A DNA stretch of 64,000 nt from the NCBI RefSeq assembly GCF_014324365.1, contig NZ_QEIG01000022.1, positions 95,806-159,805 of the forward strand, given 5' to 3'. Origin of the DNA: Algoriphagus sp. AK58 (GTDB lineage Bacteria; Bacteroidota; Bacteroidia; Cytophagales; Cyclobacteriaceae). The position numbers and the translations under genes were made by a program. Shown here one piece after another: positions 43,614-52,975 of the stretch (its first letter is position 1; each line of letters begins with the position of its first letter). The notes beneath the pieces were generated by a model, which saw nothing but the letters and a program-made list of their open reading frames with translations, was not told the DNA's origin and searched no databases.

Positions 43614-44552
43614 TTACCCCTTCACCAAAAACTTATTCACATCCAGCCAATGCATAAACGCATCAAACCAGCGGTTGCTGGTACGGTTGGGGTTGCCGAG
43701 ACCGAAGCCGTGGCCGCCGTTTTGGTAAAGGTGAAACTCGACTGGCCGGCCTGCCTTGTGCCAAGATTCGATCACGCCAAACTGCCCCTGAAACAGGAAA
43801 TCGTCAGTGGCAATTACATTAAACATGGGAGGAGCATCTTTTGGTACTTCCACGGGGCCCATGCCACCATAGATCGGGCCGATAAAGGCCAGTTTCATGG
43901 TTTTGGAATTTAGCGTGGCATGCATGGTCAGTCCTGCGCCTGCGGAGAAACCGATCATTCCTATCCGGTTGATGTCCACTCCCCATTCATTGGCTCGGCT
44001 GACAATCATCGCATACGCTGCCTCGGCATCTTCCAACTGGTTGGAAAGGTCCCGTTGAGGAGGTCGAGGAGCAGAAGGAGCCGATCCGGCAGAACCGGAG
44101 GCAGGCGGTGCTGGAGCGGCTGGGCGAGGTCGGTTCATCCAAGCTGAGAAGTCCTCGAGTGCAGGAGGCGTAGGATTTAATCGGTATTTCAGGACAAAAG
44201 CAGCAATTCCCTGCTTGGCTAGTGCCTCCGCTACTTCCCAACCTTCATTGCCCATGGATAGCCAACTGAATCCACCTCCCGGTGCCACAATCACAGCCGC
44301 GCCATTGGCTTTTCCTGGTTCGGGGAGGAAAGGAGTCAACGTGGCTGTGGAGATATTCCGAGCCATGGGATCACCCCATTGGCGAAACCAGGTTTCGGGT
44401 GCGGGTTGGTTTTCCACTCCGCCCGTTCCCAGAAGAATGGCATTGGGTTCGGCGGGATTTTCAAGTGGGTAAATGGTGCCGTCTTGGGCAAAAGCATGAA
44501 TGGAAAAGGCCAGAGAGAAGGCGATAAAGCCTGATTTGATAAGGTTAGTCAT
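43614..44552 (-). CDS. Exported alpha/beta hydrolase (xylan esterase/BD-FAE-like)
   Basis: A 312-residue protein with a signal peptide (to FAQ). The hydrolase core has the oxyanion block AAVIVAPGGGFSWLS, AFVLKYRLNP, the nucleophile elbow IGMIGFSAGAG, and C-terminal YQNGGHGFGLG carrying the His. It resembles carbohydrate esterases of the BD-FAE/acetylxylan esterase type. An odd Pro/Ala/Ser-rich insert (RPRPAAPAPPASGSAGSAPS) sits before the nucleophile and is locally GC-rich. It would deacetylate plant or algal glycans, which suits the GH10 gene some 8 kb away. Confidence 0.88.
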   Translation of the reverse strand: MTNLIKSGFIAFSLAFSIHAFAQDGTIYPLENPAEPNAILLGTGGVENQPAPETWFRQWGDPMARNISTATLTPFLPEPGKANGAAVIVAPGGGFSWLSMGNEGWEVAEALAKQGIAAFVLKYRLNPTPPALEDFSAWMNRPRPAAPAPPASGSAGSAPSAPRPPQRDLSNQLEDAEAAYAMIVSRANEWGVDINRIGMIGFSAGAGLTMHATLNSKTMKLAFIGPIYGGMGPVEVPKDAPPMFNVIATDDFLFQGQFGVIESWHKAGRPVEFHLYQNGGHGFGLGNPNRTSNRWFDAFMHWLDVNKFLVKG

Positions 44553-44740
44553 GGGTATAGGTTTTTGGGTTTGACTGGAGTAAGATATTGGTTTTGTGGA
44601 GAAAAGTCAGGGGATTTTTGATTTTGGGAAGTGGAAATGACTAGTTTTTCTAAAAAGCAAAAGGTGAAAGTGATTTTTGGAGAAAGCAAAAAAAGGTTGT
44701 GGTGAAATAGTTTAAGGTTTGAATGAAAGAAATGGAAATC

Positions 44741-45985
44741 CTATTATCCATCCCGATAGGAGGGGCGAGCGTAAAGGATTTGTCCACAGGACAAATCTAG
44801 CAAGCAGCCAGTCCCGACAGCTGTACGGGAGCAGGGTGGGGAATTAACAGGGAAATATGCCGTAGGCGTGCCTGTATTCAAGAGATAGGCATGATCAATT
44901 TTTGATTGAAATAATTATGATTTATTAAATATTTGTCGATTGAATATCGTCCGTCCCGATGGGACTTTGGTCAAATTTGGTGGTAACCCTTAAATCCAGA
45001 GGTTGAAACCTCTGGCTAGTGGATGAATCGTCCCGATGGGACTAAAATTTAATTATACTGGAGAATAATGCCATAGGAATGAAAGATTGCTTAGCCAGCC
45101 ATTTTAATGGCTGGAAAAAAGGAATGATGGGTTCATAAAAATGCCTTTAGGCATGACCGATTTTTGATTTAAAATATGATTTGAATAATGGGGATTGAAA
45201 TTATATCGTCCGTCCCGATGGGACTTTGGTCAAATTTGGTGGTAACCCTTAAATCCAGAGGTTGAAACCTCTGGCTAGTGGATGAATCGTCCCGATGGGA
45301 CTAAAATTTAATTATACTGGAGAATAATGCCATAGGAATGAAAGATTGCTTAGCCAGCCATTTCAATGGCTGGAAAAAAGGAATGGTGGGTTCATAAAAA
45401 ATGCCCTTAGGCATGACCGATTTTTGATTTAAAATATGATTTGAATAATTGGGATTGAAATTATATCGTCCGTCCCGATGGGACTTTGATCAAATTTGGT
45501 GGTAACCCTTAAATCCAGAGGTTGAAACCTCTGGCTAGTAGATGGATCGTCCCTACGGGACTGTATTATAAAAACACCTCTAGACGTAACCGATTGCCTA
45601 GCATTTCTACGACAAGGATGTTTATTTGGAAAAAATGCCTTTAGGCATGACCGATTTTTGATTTAAAATATGATTTGAATAATTGGGATTGAAATTATAT
45701 CGTCCGTCCCGATGGGACTTTGGTCAAATTTGGTGGTAACCCTTAAATCCAGAGGTTGAAACCTCTGGCTAGTAGATGGATCGTCCCTACGGGACTGTAT
45801 TATAAAAACACCTCTAGACGTATCCGATTAACTTGCATTTCTACGACAAGGATGTCTATTTGGAATAAATGCCTTTTAGGCATGGCAGATGATCTAGCAA
45901 GCCATTTTAATGGCTGGTGAAAAAATGATTAACGATTCCGGAAAATGCCGTAGGCATGGCCGATAATATCCGGAAACCATCAGGA
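44741..45985. repeat. Hairpin-rich repeat array with about 260-bp units
   Basis: The 1545-bp gap between the hydrolase and 46098 holds no gene. Repeat units start with ATCGTCCGTCCCGATGGGAC at 44946, 45205, 45465 and 45699, so spacings are 259, 260 and 234 bp; a degenerate unit precedes and a decayed one follows. Each is built of small perfect hairpins: GTCCC-GAT-GGGAC (later GTCCC-TAC-GGGAC), CCAGAGGTTGAAACCTCTGG, CCAGCCATT-TT-AATGGCTGG (also with loop TC), ATGCCT-TT-AGGCAT and ATGCC-GTA-GGCAT. Before the first unit lies GATTTGTCC-ACA-GGACAAATC. Stems are kept while loops vary. No transposase is present; the style is that of REP-like dispersed elements. Confidence 0.9.
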
Positions 45986-46097
45986 AACAGCAAATACAAG
46001 ATTTTATTTTCAGGGATTTATAAATTCATTTGGATAAAAATAAGTAGCTGCTTCCTGTTATTTTCAGGCCAAGGCCAGTTATTATTTAAACCGCTTT

Positions 46098-46514
46098 TTA
46101 AAGTGAGTCCAAAGGGATCTTTAGCCTGAATTGATACACTTTTCCAGGGATCAACGAAGTGCAATCGTAAGGGGAACAATCCTTCCCGTCGGCAAATTCA
46201 TAGATGCCGGGGATTACTTCTTTCAAAACGTTTAGGGTGAAGCGGGAATATCGTTCGTCGAAAGGAACCACTAGTCGAAATTTTCCCTGGCTATCCGTCT
46301 CAAGGGTATCCTCTCTGATAATACCAGGAATTGTTAGGAGAGGAGACTTCTCGTAAACACTTACTAATAAAGTGACACCGGGAATTTCACTTCCAGTCCT
46401 TAGGTCTACTACTTCTCCGGAAAACACAGTCGGATCCTCGGGCCCACAGCTTTGAATCAGGATTAAACAGAAGAGCTGTAAAGTTTTTTTGAAAAAATTA
46501 AAATTCTGCTTCAT
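46098..46514 (-). CDS. Small lipoprotein with carboxypeptidase-regulatory-like domain
   Basis: A 138-residue lipoprotein (LIQSC, Cys23). The rest resembles a single Ig-like carboxypeptidase-regulatory domain: FSGEVVDLRTGSEIPGVTLLVSVYE ... DTLETDSQGKFRLVVPFD. A GKDCSPYDC pair may form a disulphide. Monocistronic beside the repeat array. Role unknown, perhaps carbohydrate or cell-surface binding. Confidence 0.7.
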   Translation of the reverse strand: MKQNFNFFKKTLQLFCLILIQSCGPEDPTVFSGEVVDLRTGSEIPGVTLLVSVYEKSPLLTIPGIIREDTLETDSQGKFRLVVPFDERYSRFTLNVLKEVIPGIYEFADGKDCSPYDCTSLIPGKVYQFRLKIPLDSL

Positions 46515-46775
46515 CTGCTGATAATTTGTCTGTTAAAAATTTCTTGAATCTGACTCAGCTTTGTGTAGTCAAAACCCAATTTGTTTTGGGTGGAAAAACG
46601 GCGGGAAAGCCTGTCTTGGATAGGTTGTTAATGGGTTTAAGTTTTTTGGGTTGGATATAAGTGGGATATTGGTTTTGGGGAGAAAACTAGGTTTTAATTT
46701 GATGAGTTGGAGGACTACTTTCCCCTAATTCCATCAACGACAAGCTCATTCGGATAAAATGCGGGGAGTAAATTT

Positions 46776-49700
46776 TCATTTTAAAGTACTGATATAGGCA
46801 AATAAATCGGCCACCTCTTGTTCGGTGAGGTTGTCAATCAAACCATAATTCATGAATGAACGCCCGCCGATAAAGCCTTGACTTTTAATGTCCTCTGCAG
46901 CAATAAATACTTTGCTTCCTCCCATAAAACCCAGGGTAGTCCCCGAATCTTCTCTTTTGATAAGATAACCCTCGATATTTTGGAGATCTTTTTTGGTAAC
47001 CCTAAAGACCGCATAATTTGACTCCACAGCAGCATCCGGGTCCAGAATTGCGGTAAGGAGAGCTTCTAGTTCCCGGTTGGCCGAACCATCCAAAGCAGGA
47101 GCAAAACTTTGACCCTCATTGCCGACTCTATGGCACATTAAGCAAGTTTGGAAAAGGACTTTCCCATTCACTGCATTTCCTTTATTCTTGGCTATACTGT
47201 TTTTGTAACTGATTAATTTTTCATTCAGTAATTTTTTCTCGGACTCTTCAAATTCGTAAACAGCAGCTAATAGTTTGTTGCCAAGAGGGTCAGAGGTATC
47301 GTAACTTTTTATCTGTTCGGCTGAAGATTTAGTAAATGCGGAAATTTCCAGCAAGTTTGAATCGAACAGTTGTTTTACTATTTCCGAACCTTGTTTGGAG
47401 CCGGAGAATAATTTGACCAATTCAGTTTTTTCATAGGAATCCAAGGTTGGGATCAATTGGATCAGTTCTTTTTTGCCTTCTGATGGATTTACTTTCGAAA
47501 AATGGTTTAATGCCAAAAGCTGATTGCCAAAGCTTATATCTCCATTTTGGTAGAGTTGAAAAAAGTAGGTTTGATTGGCATTGAGGTCAACTTCCAAGGC
47601 TTTGATGACCAGATTAGTAGTTTTCTCTGAAGCATTCTTATCAACCAATGAGCTCAATTGTTGTCCCGGATAGCGGATTTGAAATCTGCTGACAGCCTCT
47701 AATCCTAAGTTTTTGTTCGGCTCAGAATCCTGCTTCAACAGGTAGGCAATAGGTGTTTTCAGTAATTCAGTCAATAAATCAGACTGAATCAGGGCTTGGT
47801 TTTGGATGGCAAAACTGACATAGTCGGATGCATGGTCAAGGTTGGAAAAATAGGGCTTGACCAATTGATAAATTTCTTTGTTCCCCAACATTTGGGAGAC
47901 AATGATGAAATGGGTCTCATCCAATTCAGAAATCTTGGCCTTGGGCCAAAGGGTGAGAAACTGTTGTTCTTTTTCTTCCTTGTTTAAGGCTTGAATTGCC
48001 CAGATTTTATTGGTGATGGGGATGTTGGAAGCGGCTGGGGAATTTAAAAATGCATACAATTCGGAAGGGTAGTTTTCCAATGCTTTTCTGGCAAGGTAGC
48101 GCTCAAATCTTCTTTCATAGGATCCACCCATTTGGTTTCCAGGCAATTCAGGTTTGCAGGCTAAAAGCAGTATCTCAATGGTTTCGGGAATCCCACCTCC
48201 AATTTCCGATAGGGTTCGAAGCACCTGAGATCTGATCAGAGCATTTGAGTCTTCACTGCTTACCTTCAGTTTACTTGCCGCCTCAGCGGGACTTAACTTA
48301 AAAGTGACGAGAGAGCGAATGGCTTCACGCCTTAAATTTTCCATGGGGTCTTGAATTAAGGCATTCATCAAGTTCTCATCGTAATGGTTGATCCCTTCAA
48401 GACTCCAAAGTGCATGGATTCGCGTGATTTCATCCTGCGAAGTATTACCCGCCAGCTCGATCAATTTGGGAGAGAGATTTTTGGTTTCAGAGATTGGCCG
48501 ATCGGATAGTTGTTGCCAAGCTGACCTTTTTGCCCAGAGAGAGGGAGAATGGAGATGCTCTACCAAGTTTTCGGTTTTCATCTTCCTGAAATCAGGAATC
48601 TCCCTTTTCTCTTGGCTTACATGCCTGATTCTCCAAATTCTTCCAAGCGATTTGTCTCTATCCGGATGGGTGGTGGGAACCTCATTGTGGGAGACAATCT
48701 TGTTATACCAATCTGCGATATACAGTGAGCCGTCTGGTCCGAATTCCATATTGACAGGGCGAAACCAGGGATCAGTTGATACCAGCAGATCCTCAAGATG
48801 TTCCGAACTATAACTGCCATCAGAATTCCGTTTGATTTTTACAGAGTTTATGGTTCCGGTTATAGGATTGGCCAAAAAAGCAACATCCCGCCATTCTTCA
48901 GGAAAAGATCCCGGGGTGTCATCCGAAAAGGCCAAACCCGAAAGGCCTGTACCTCCCACCCTGAATTCATGAAAGGCCGGCAACCAGGGCTGATAGGGTC
49001 GGATTTTTTCATTTCCTATTCCCGGAAAACTTGTTCCGGATTCCATTGGGACTACCGAATACCCCATATCATTTGCTTCAGTGCCATACCACTGTCCATT
49101 GTGGCGCAATTGGTAACCCCAAATGTTGTTTAACCCTGAATTGACTATTTCCATTTTTGCTTCGGAAATTGAAAACCGCGCAATTTTGCTGTAGTCCATC
49201 CGAAGCTTCATGTCGCCATGATAGGCGGTGACTTCTCCTTTGTTCAAAGCGCCATGACTGAAGTGAATCCAATTCCCCGGTGCCCGAACCAGCGTATGAG
49301 CCATGGTATGGGTGTCGGTGAAGCCAAAACCGGTGAATAGGGGAGTTCTGGTTTCAGCTTTCCCATCGCCATCGGAATCTTGCAGTAAAAAAAGTTCAGA
49401 GCCCTGAGCTACGAATGCGCCGTTTTTGTAAGGCAGAATACTTTGAGGAATGGTAAGTCCATCCGCCCAAACATCTACTTTCAGAGGGTTGTCATTAAAG
49501 AGATTGGAAAGGACTAGGATTTTGTCATCCCCTTTAGTTTCTCCTTTATACAGTTTTGAAATTCTTTGAAACTCAGGATGGTTTTTTTGAGCGGCTGAAT
49601 CATTCATCAGATTTAATAAATCGTTCCACTTGATATCCGCGATCGGATCGAGGGGATACATGGAAGCAGTTTGGGTCCACAATCTTCCGGATTCATCAAA

Positions 49701-49928
49701 AGTCAAATCAATCGGCTTGATAATCCCATCCCGTTCACTGGCAACCAGCTCTATGATAAATCCTTCAGGTAATTTGAAGCTTTTCAGTTGCTCTTCAGGA
49801 GTAAGCGCTCCTTCTACTGAGGTTGTGGTTGAACTTTGATCCTGAAAGGGTGAACTAGTTAAGAAAAATAGGATCAATAAAATTATAGAAACAGAAGCTG
49901 CCAGGATTAGGATTTTATTAGCCTTCAT
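46776..49928 (-). CDS. PVC-type beta-propeller/HEAT/cytochrome c fusion protein
   Basis: A 1050-residue protein from the ATG at 49928, with an N-terminal signal-anchor (KILILAASVSIILLILFFL). A propeller of the membrane-bound dehydrogenase type covers about 45-430 (SFKLPEGFIIELVASE, IKPIDLTFDESGRLWTQTASMYP, VNMEFGPDGSLYIADWYN). HEAT-like repeats cover about 440-880. The C-terminal cytochrome c has GKVLFQTCLMCHRVGNEGQSFAPAL. Such proteins are widespread in Planctomycetes and Bacteroidota and are thought to oxidise sugars or related substrates in the periplasm. It is downstream of a DUF1080 gene on the same strand, a recurring pairing. Confidence 0.92.
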   Translation of the reverse strand: MKANKILILAASVSIILLILFFLTSSPFQDQSSTTTSVEGALTPEEQLKSFKLPEGFIIELVASERDGIIKPIDLTFDESGRLWTQTASMYPLDPIADIKWNDLLNLMNDSAAQKNHPEFQRISKLYKGETKGDDKILVLSNLFNDNPLKVDVWADGLTIPQSILPYKNGAFVAQGSELFLLQDSDGDGKAETRTPLFTGFGFTDTHTMAHTLVRAPGNWIHFSHGALNKGEVTAYHGDMKLRMDYSKIARFSISEAKMEIVNSGLNNIWGYQLRHNGQWYGTEANDMGYSVVPMESGTSFPGIGNEKIRPYQPWLPAFHEFRVGGTGLSGLAFSDDTPGSFPEEWRDVAFLANPITGTINSVKIKRNSDGSYSSEHLEDLLVSTDPWFRPVNMEFGPDGSLYIADWYNKIVSHNEVPTTHPDRDKSLGRIWRIRHVSQEKREIPDFRKMKTENLVEHLHSPSLWAKRSAWQQLSDRPISETKNLSPKLIELAGNTSQDEITRIHALWSLEGINHYDENLMNALIQDPMENLRREAIRSLVTFKLSPAEAASKLKVSSEDSNALIRSQVLRTLSEIGGGIPETIEILLLACKPELPGNQMGGSYERRFERYLARKALENYPSELYAFLNSPAASNIPITNKIWAIQALNKEEKEQQFLTLWPKAKISELDETHFIIVSQMLGNKEIYQLVKPYFSNLDHASDYVSFAIQNQALIQSDLLTELLKTPIAYLLKQDSEPNKNLGLEAVSRFQIRYPGQQLSSLVDKNASEKTTNLVIKALEVDLNANQTYFFQLYQNGDISFGNQLLALNHFSKVNPSEGKKELIQLIPTLDSYEKTELVKLFSGSKQGSEIVKQLFDSNLLEISAFTKSSAEQIKSYDTSDPLGNKLLAAVYEFEESEKKLLNEKLISYKNSIAKNKGNAVNGKVLFQTCLMCHRVGNEGQSFAPALDGSANRELEALLTAILDPDAAVESNYAVFRVTKKDLQNIEGYLIKREDSGTTLGFMGGSKVFIAAEDIKSQGFIGGRSFMNYGLIDNLTEQEVADLFAYISTLK

Positions 49929-49972
49929 GATAGTGTAAAGGGGTATTGGATTAGTTTTTTTAAGTGAAAAAT

Positions 49973-50644
49973 TCAATTCCCGCTCAGACGGGTAATCGTC
50001 AAATCCCGAAATTCAATTTTGGCATTTCCTCCACTGTGTAACTGCAGGCCGATCAACCCGCTTTTTGGAACATTGGGATCCTTTTCTTCATACTCAGCGG
50101 TCTTTACCCCATTGATAAAAATCTCGTGGAAGTTTCCTTTGCAGCGGATCGTATAGCTGTTCCATCCACTTTCGGAGAGGATGTGTTTTAGGGTACTCAA
50201 GTCACCTCCCACCAGCTTACCACGTCTGTGTTCGTCATAAATATCTCCCCAATAGCCATTGCCGATGTCTGCTTGATAGCCAACCATGTTGTTGTTTACA
50301 ACGGCAGAACGGTACTGTATTCCACTATTGATCAGGCCAGTATTTTCATCACCTGTCAATCTGAAAAGACATCTCAATTCAAAATCCCCATACACTTCCT
50401 CTGTGTATAGGTAGGTGTTTTCAGGGATTTTACTAGTCCCATCCCCACCTACGATCAGACCGTTTTCAACTTTCCAAAGGTCTTTAGCTGCTACAGGGTG
50501 TACCTTCCAACCTTCCAAAGATTTTCCGTTAAATATGGAAATGGTATTTTGGAAAGTTTGTCCCACAGAAGCTGCATAGCTGAAGATAAATGCTGTAAAA
50601 AAGAACAAGTTGATACGGAGAAACTGCTTTACTGTGGACTTCAT
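49973..50644 (-). CDS. DUF1080 exported protein
   Basis: A 223-residue protein with a signal peptide (to SVGQ). The domain starts ISIFNGKSLEGWKVHPV and includes LWKVENGLIVGGDGTSK, TYLYTEEVYGDFELRCLFRLTGDENTGLINSGIQYRS and a C-terminal LIGLQLHSGGNAKIEFRDLTI. DUF1080 proteins include 3-keto-disaccharide hydrolases. It precedes the propeller-cytochrome by 44 nt, so a coupled oxidation-then-hydrolysis route is plausible. Upstream, 50645-50956 shows no gene. Confidence 0.93.
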   Translation of the reverse strand: MKSTVKQFLRINLFFFTAFIFSYAASVGQTFQNTISIFNGKSLEGWKVHPVAAKDLWKVENGLIVGGDGTSKIPENTYLYTEEVYGDFELRCLFRLTGDENTGLINSGIQYRSAVVNNNMVGYQADIGNGYWGDIYDEHRRGKLVGGDLSTLKHILSESGWNSYTIRCKGNFHEIFINGVKTAEYEEKDPNVPKSGLIGLQLHSGGNAKIEFRDLTITRLSGN

Positions 50645-50956
50645 TCTGTTGTTTTTGGAAATGGTGTGTTTTGATTTGACACTTTAATCTAGAAATAACT
50701 TCCTTAAATCCATCCGTTTACTGTCTATTTTGACCACTATTTTTATATGTGGTGAACAAGCATTTTTTAAAAGTGTACCTTCTTTCTGTATGCCTTTGGA
50801 AAGGTTTTTCAAGGAACCGATTTCCATGACCAAGCAGCAATAGAGTTTTCGGGAAGAAACAGTTGTACGTTACCCGGAAAAATAGATAAGCGAAGAAGAT
50901 TCCTTATCTGCTCAGTCAACCAGAATTTCTACGGCCAGAAGATGATGTATTCTGCT

Positions 50957-51139
50957 TTATGATTGTTTAATAACTCTACAAACTCTTTGAAGTCTTGGCT
51001 GAACATCTTTGTTGAGGCTAAAATATTGCTGCCGAAGGAGTTCTACAGCTTCCAGGCGTTCGATAGGACTTTTGGTAGACCAAAAGGCAAAGTCAGAGGA
51101 GGTATCTTTTAGAGAAGTAATCTTTAGCACCTTTTCCAT
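50957..51139 (-). CDS. Small protein, possible orphan partner of a nucleotidyltransferase-type module
   Basis: A 60-residue protein MEKVLKITSLKDTSSDF... ending RLQRVCRVIKQS. I recall similar 60-80-residue proteins (ERLEAVELLRQQY core) directly upstream of nucleotidyltransferase genes in Bacteroidota, as in toxin-antitoxin-like pairs. No such partner follows here: the next 300 bases show no open frame, so it may be a remnant. Weakly supported. Confidence 0.5.
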   Translation of the reverse strand: MEKVLKITSLKDTSSDFAFWSTKSPIERLEAVELLRQQYFSLNKDVQPRLQRVCRVIKQS

Positions 51140-51239
51140 GACTTGAATATACGTCTTTTTGGTGATGGAGAAATCCTGCTTTTGGTATTAGTAAGTTTGT
51201 TTGGTGTTGAATCACACCCCGACAGCTTTATGGGATCGT

Positions 51240-51460
51240 TTTGATAAAAAGGCGTTTTGCAAACTACGCCTAGGCCGATTTCAAACTATACCCAGAAGGT
51301 GATTTAGCGAATTGCAAATTCGTTTGAATAGAAGAGCGTAGTTGCAAACTACACTCAGTCAACCGCTAATTCTACGCTCAGAATGGGGCCGATTTCAAAC
51401 TATACCCAGAAGGGCAAACTCCGCTCGGGCCGGCGTTAAACTACGCTCAGGCGGGGAATT
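51240..51460. repeat. Array of GCA-loop hairpins and CAAACTACnC motifs
   Basis: In the 371-bp gap 51140-51510 the degenerate motif CAAACTAYRCYCAG recurs about seven times. Two copies lie in an exact 27-bp direct repeat (51273-51299 and 51387-51413). Two hairpins share the form N6-GCA-N6': CGAATTGCAAATTCG at 51308-51322 and GTAGTTGCAAACTAC at 51338-51352. A TCCCGACAGCT-type fragment is near 51218. No gene is visible. Confidence 0.75.
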
Positions 51461-51510
51461 TAATGTTGAAAAGAAGAAATTACGCCTTAGATAGGCGGTT
51501 GGAAATAATA

Positions 51511-52773
51511 TTAAACTCTGTTTTTCTCAATCGTATTAATTTTTAAAGAAATAATTTTGATGAATTCATTTATATCGTCTTTAAATGTCATTTCGAGAAG
51601 AATGCAGTTATTTCTAATACACTTTATTTTTTTTAATTCATCTCTATTTTTATTTAATTCAAATTGCTTTTGTGAAAAGTCTAATCCTTTACCACCAAAA
51701 TCAACAGGTCGGAAATGTTGTTCTCCTTGATACTCAATTGCTAGATTAATTTCTGGGAAATAGATATCAAATCTTTGTGGTTTTAGCCAATCAGGTGACG
51801 CTTGTGAAATTACTTTAAACTTATTGCCGAAATTGTTTTTAATAGTTTTGAAAAGAATGTTTTCATTGTAAAAGGATCCTATTGATTTTTGGCCAAAATC
51901 CAACCTCATTTCATTCTCTATAATTCTAAGAGATTTAAATATTTCCTTTTCACATACCAAATTATAATCGAAAGAATATGGTTCGTAAGTAAAAAATCCC
52001 TCCTTGTAATTCTTCATTTTTTCAATTTCCCACCAATTGTCAAAAATGAAATTCTCAAATAGGCTTTCTAACAAGTCTTCTTTTTTTTGGTATTTTTCGT
52101 TTAAATATTCTTTACATTTTTCCTCGCCTAATACTTTTTTTGTTGAATGGAGGAATAAACTTGAGTTTCCGGAACATATTATCTCTATAATTTCCCGTTT
52201 ATTTAACCTATTCCAGCAAGAAAATAGAATCCATCTATTAAATAGTGCTTCATTAAAATCATGTTTTTCCGGGTCTAGAGGATTTTTCATCTCTTCAATA
52301 AATTCAGGAGTACCCCCTTGAAAAATTGAGTAGGTAGGAAGTTTATTTGTTTCAGTCAGAATCGATTCAATATTGGAAAATTCGTTAATATATTTTTCCT
52401 TATGGGAATCATTAATAGTGTAATCATTTCTTATGTATTTTTCATATCCCTCAATAAAGAAGTGTTTATATTTTTCAAAGTGATATGTCGATGCATATTT
52501 AAAATCTTCATTTAGATTCAAGGTTCTACATATTCCTATGAGTGAATCAGTAAAAAAATAGTATTTGAAAAATTTATACTCCTTATATAAATCGTCATAT
52601 GTTGGATATATTTTCAGTGAATTTATATTTTTTTCAATATAATTCAATTTTTCTTGTTCGCTAGGGATTTTAACCCCAAGATAAATAGATCTTCTATTTT
52701 CTCTTTCAGTTTCTAATTTTACATACGATTCTATGGTTGACTTGCTATTGATTTTATGATTTTCTATTTCCAT
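51511..52773 (-). CDS. Uncharacterised protein with C-terminal PD-(D/E)XK-type nuclease domain
   Basis: A 420-residue protein in strikingly AT-rich DNA with Lys/Ile/Asn-heavy codons unlike its neighbours, suggesting transfer. The last 110 residues hold SQASPDWLKPQRFDIYF, then LAIEYQGEQHFRPVDF and KNRDELKKIKCIRNN. The Asp and E-x-Q with following basic helix are a PD-(D/E)XK/Vsr-like nuclease core. The first 300 residues are helical and unlike any family I know. No methyltransferase is adjacent. A defence or mobile-element role is possible but unproven. Confidence 0.75.
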   Translation of the reverse strand: MEIENHKINSKSTIESYVKLETERENRRSIYLGVKIPSEQEKLNYIEKNINSLKIYPTYDDLYKEYKFFKYYFFTDSLIGICRTLNLNEDFKYASTYHFEKYKHFFIEGYEKYIRNDYTINDSHKEKYINEFSNIESILTETNKLPTYSIFQGGTPEFIEEMKNPLDPEKHDFNEALFNRWILFSCWNRLNKREIIEIICSGNSSLFLHSTKKVLGEEKCKEYLNEKYQKKEDLLESLFENFIFDNWWEIEKMKNYKEGFFTYEPYSFDYNLVCEKEIFKSLRIIENEMRLDFGQKSIGSFYNENILFKTIKNNFGNKFKVISQASPDWLKPQRFDIYFPEINLAIEYQGEQHFRPVDFGGKGLDFSQKQFELNKNRDELKKIKCIRNNCILLEMTFKDDINEFIKIISLKINTIEKNRV

Positions 52774-52833
52774 TATTTAAAAGTTATTATTAATTATTTC
52801 GATGTTTTAACTCTTTTTTGCATTTAGATCCCC

Positions 52834-52845
52834 CTCGGAGTAGTC
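52834..52845 (+). repeat. Direct repeat CTCGGAGTAGTC, copy 1
   Basis: Twelve bases, repeated at 53705-53716, flank the 233-residue membrane-protein gene. Could be recombination scars or a dispersed motif; the inner sequences differ. Confidence 0.4.
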
Positions 52846-52975
52846 CAAACCAATTTTTAACTGGTCTTCTTTCATGCTGTATATATCAATTACAAATATT
52901 TTTGGATAGAAAAGTGAAGGTTTATTCTACAATTAGTCCTAATCATTTTCCTATTATACACGGAGGATGGCGTAG

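Noticed and set aside
44741..45985. The regular repeats looked like a CRISPR array.
   Set aside because: Units are about 260 bp and contain several different palindromes; there are no short identical repeats with unique 30-40 bp spacers and no cas genes.
51273..51413. The 27-bp direct repeats as attachment sites of an integrated element.
   Set aside because: They enclose only about 90 bp of hairpin DNA, with no integrase or tRNA gene nearby.
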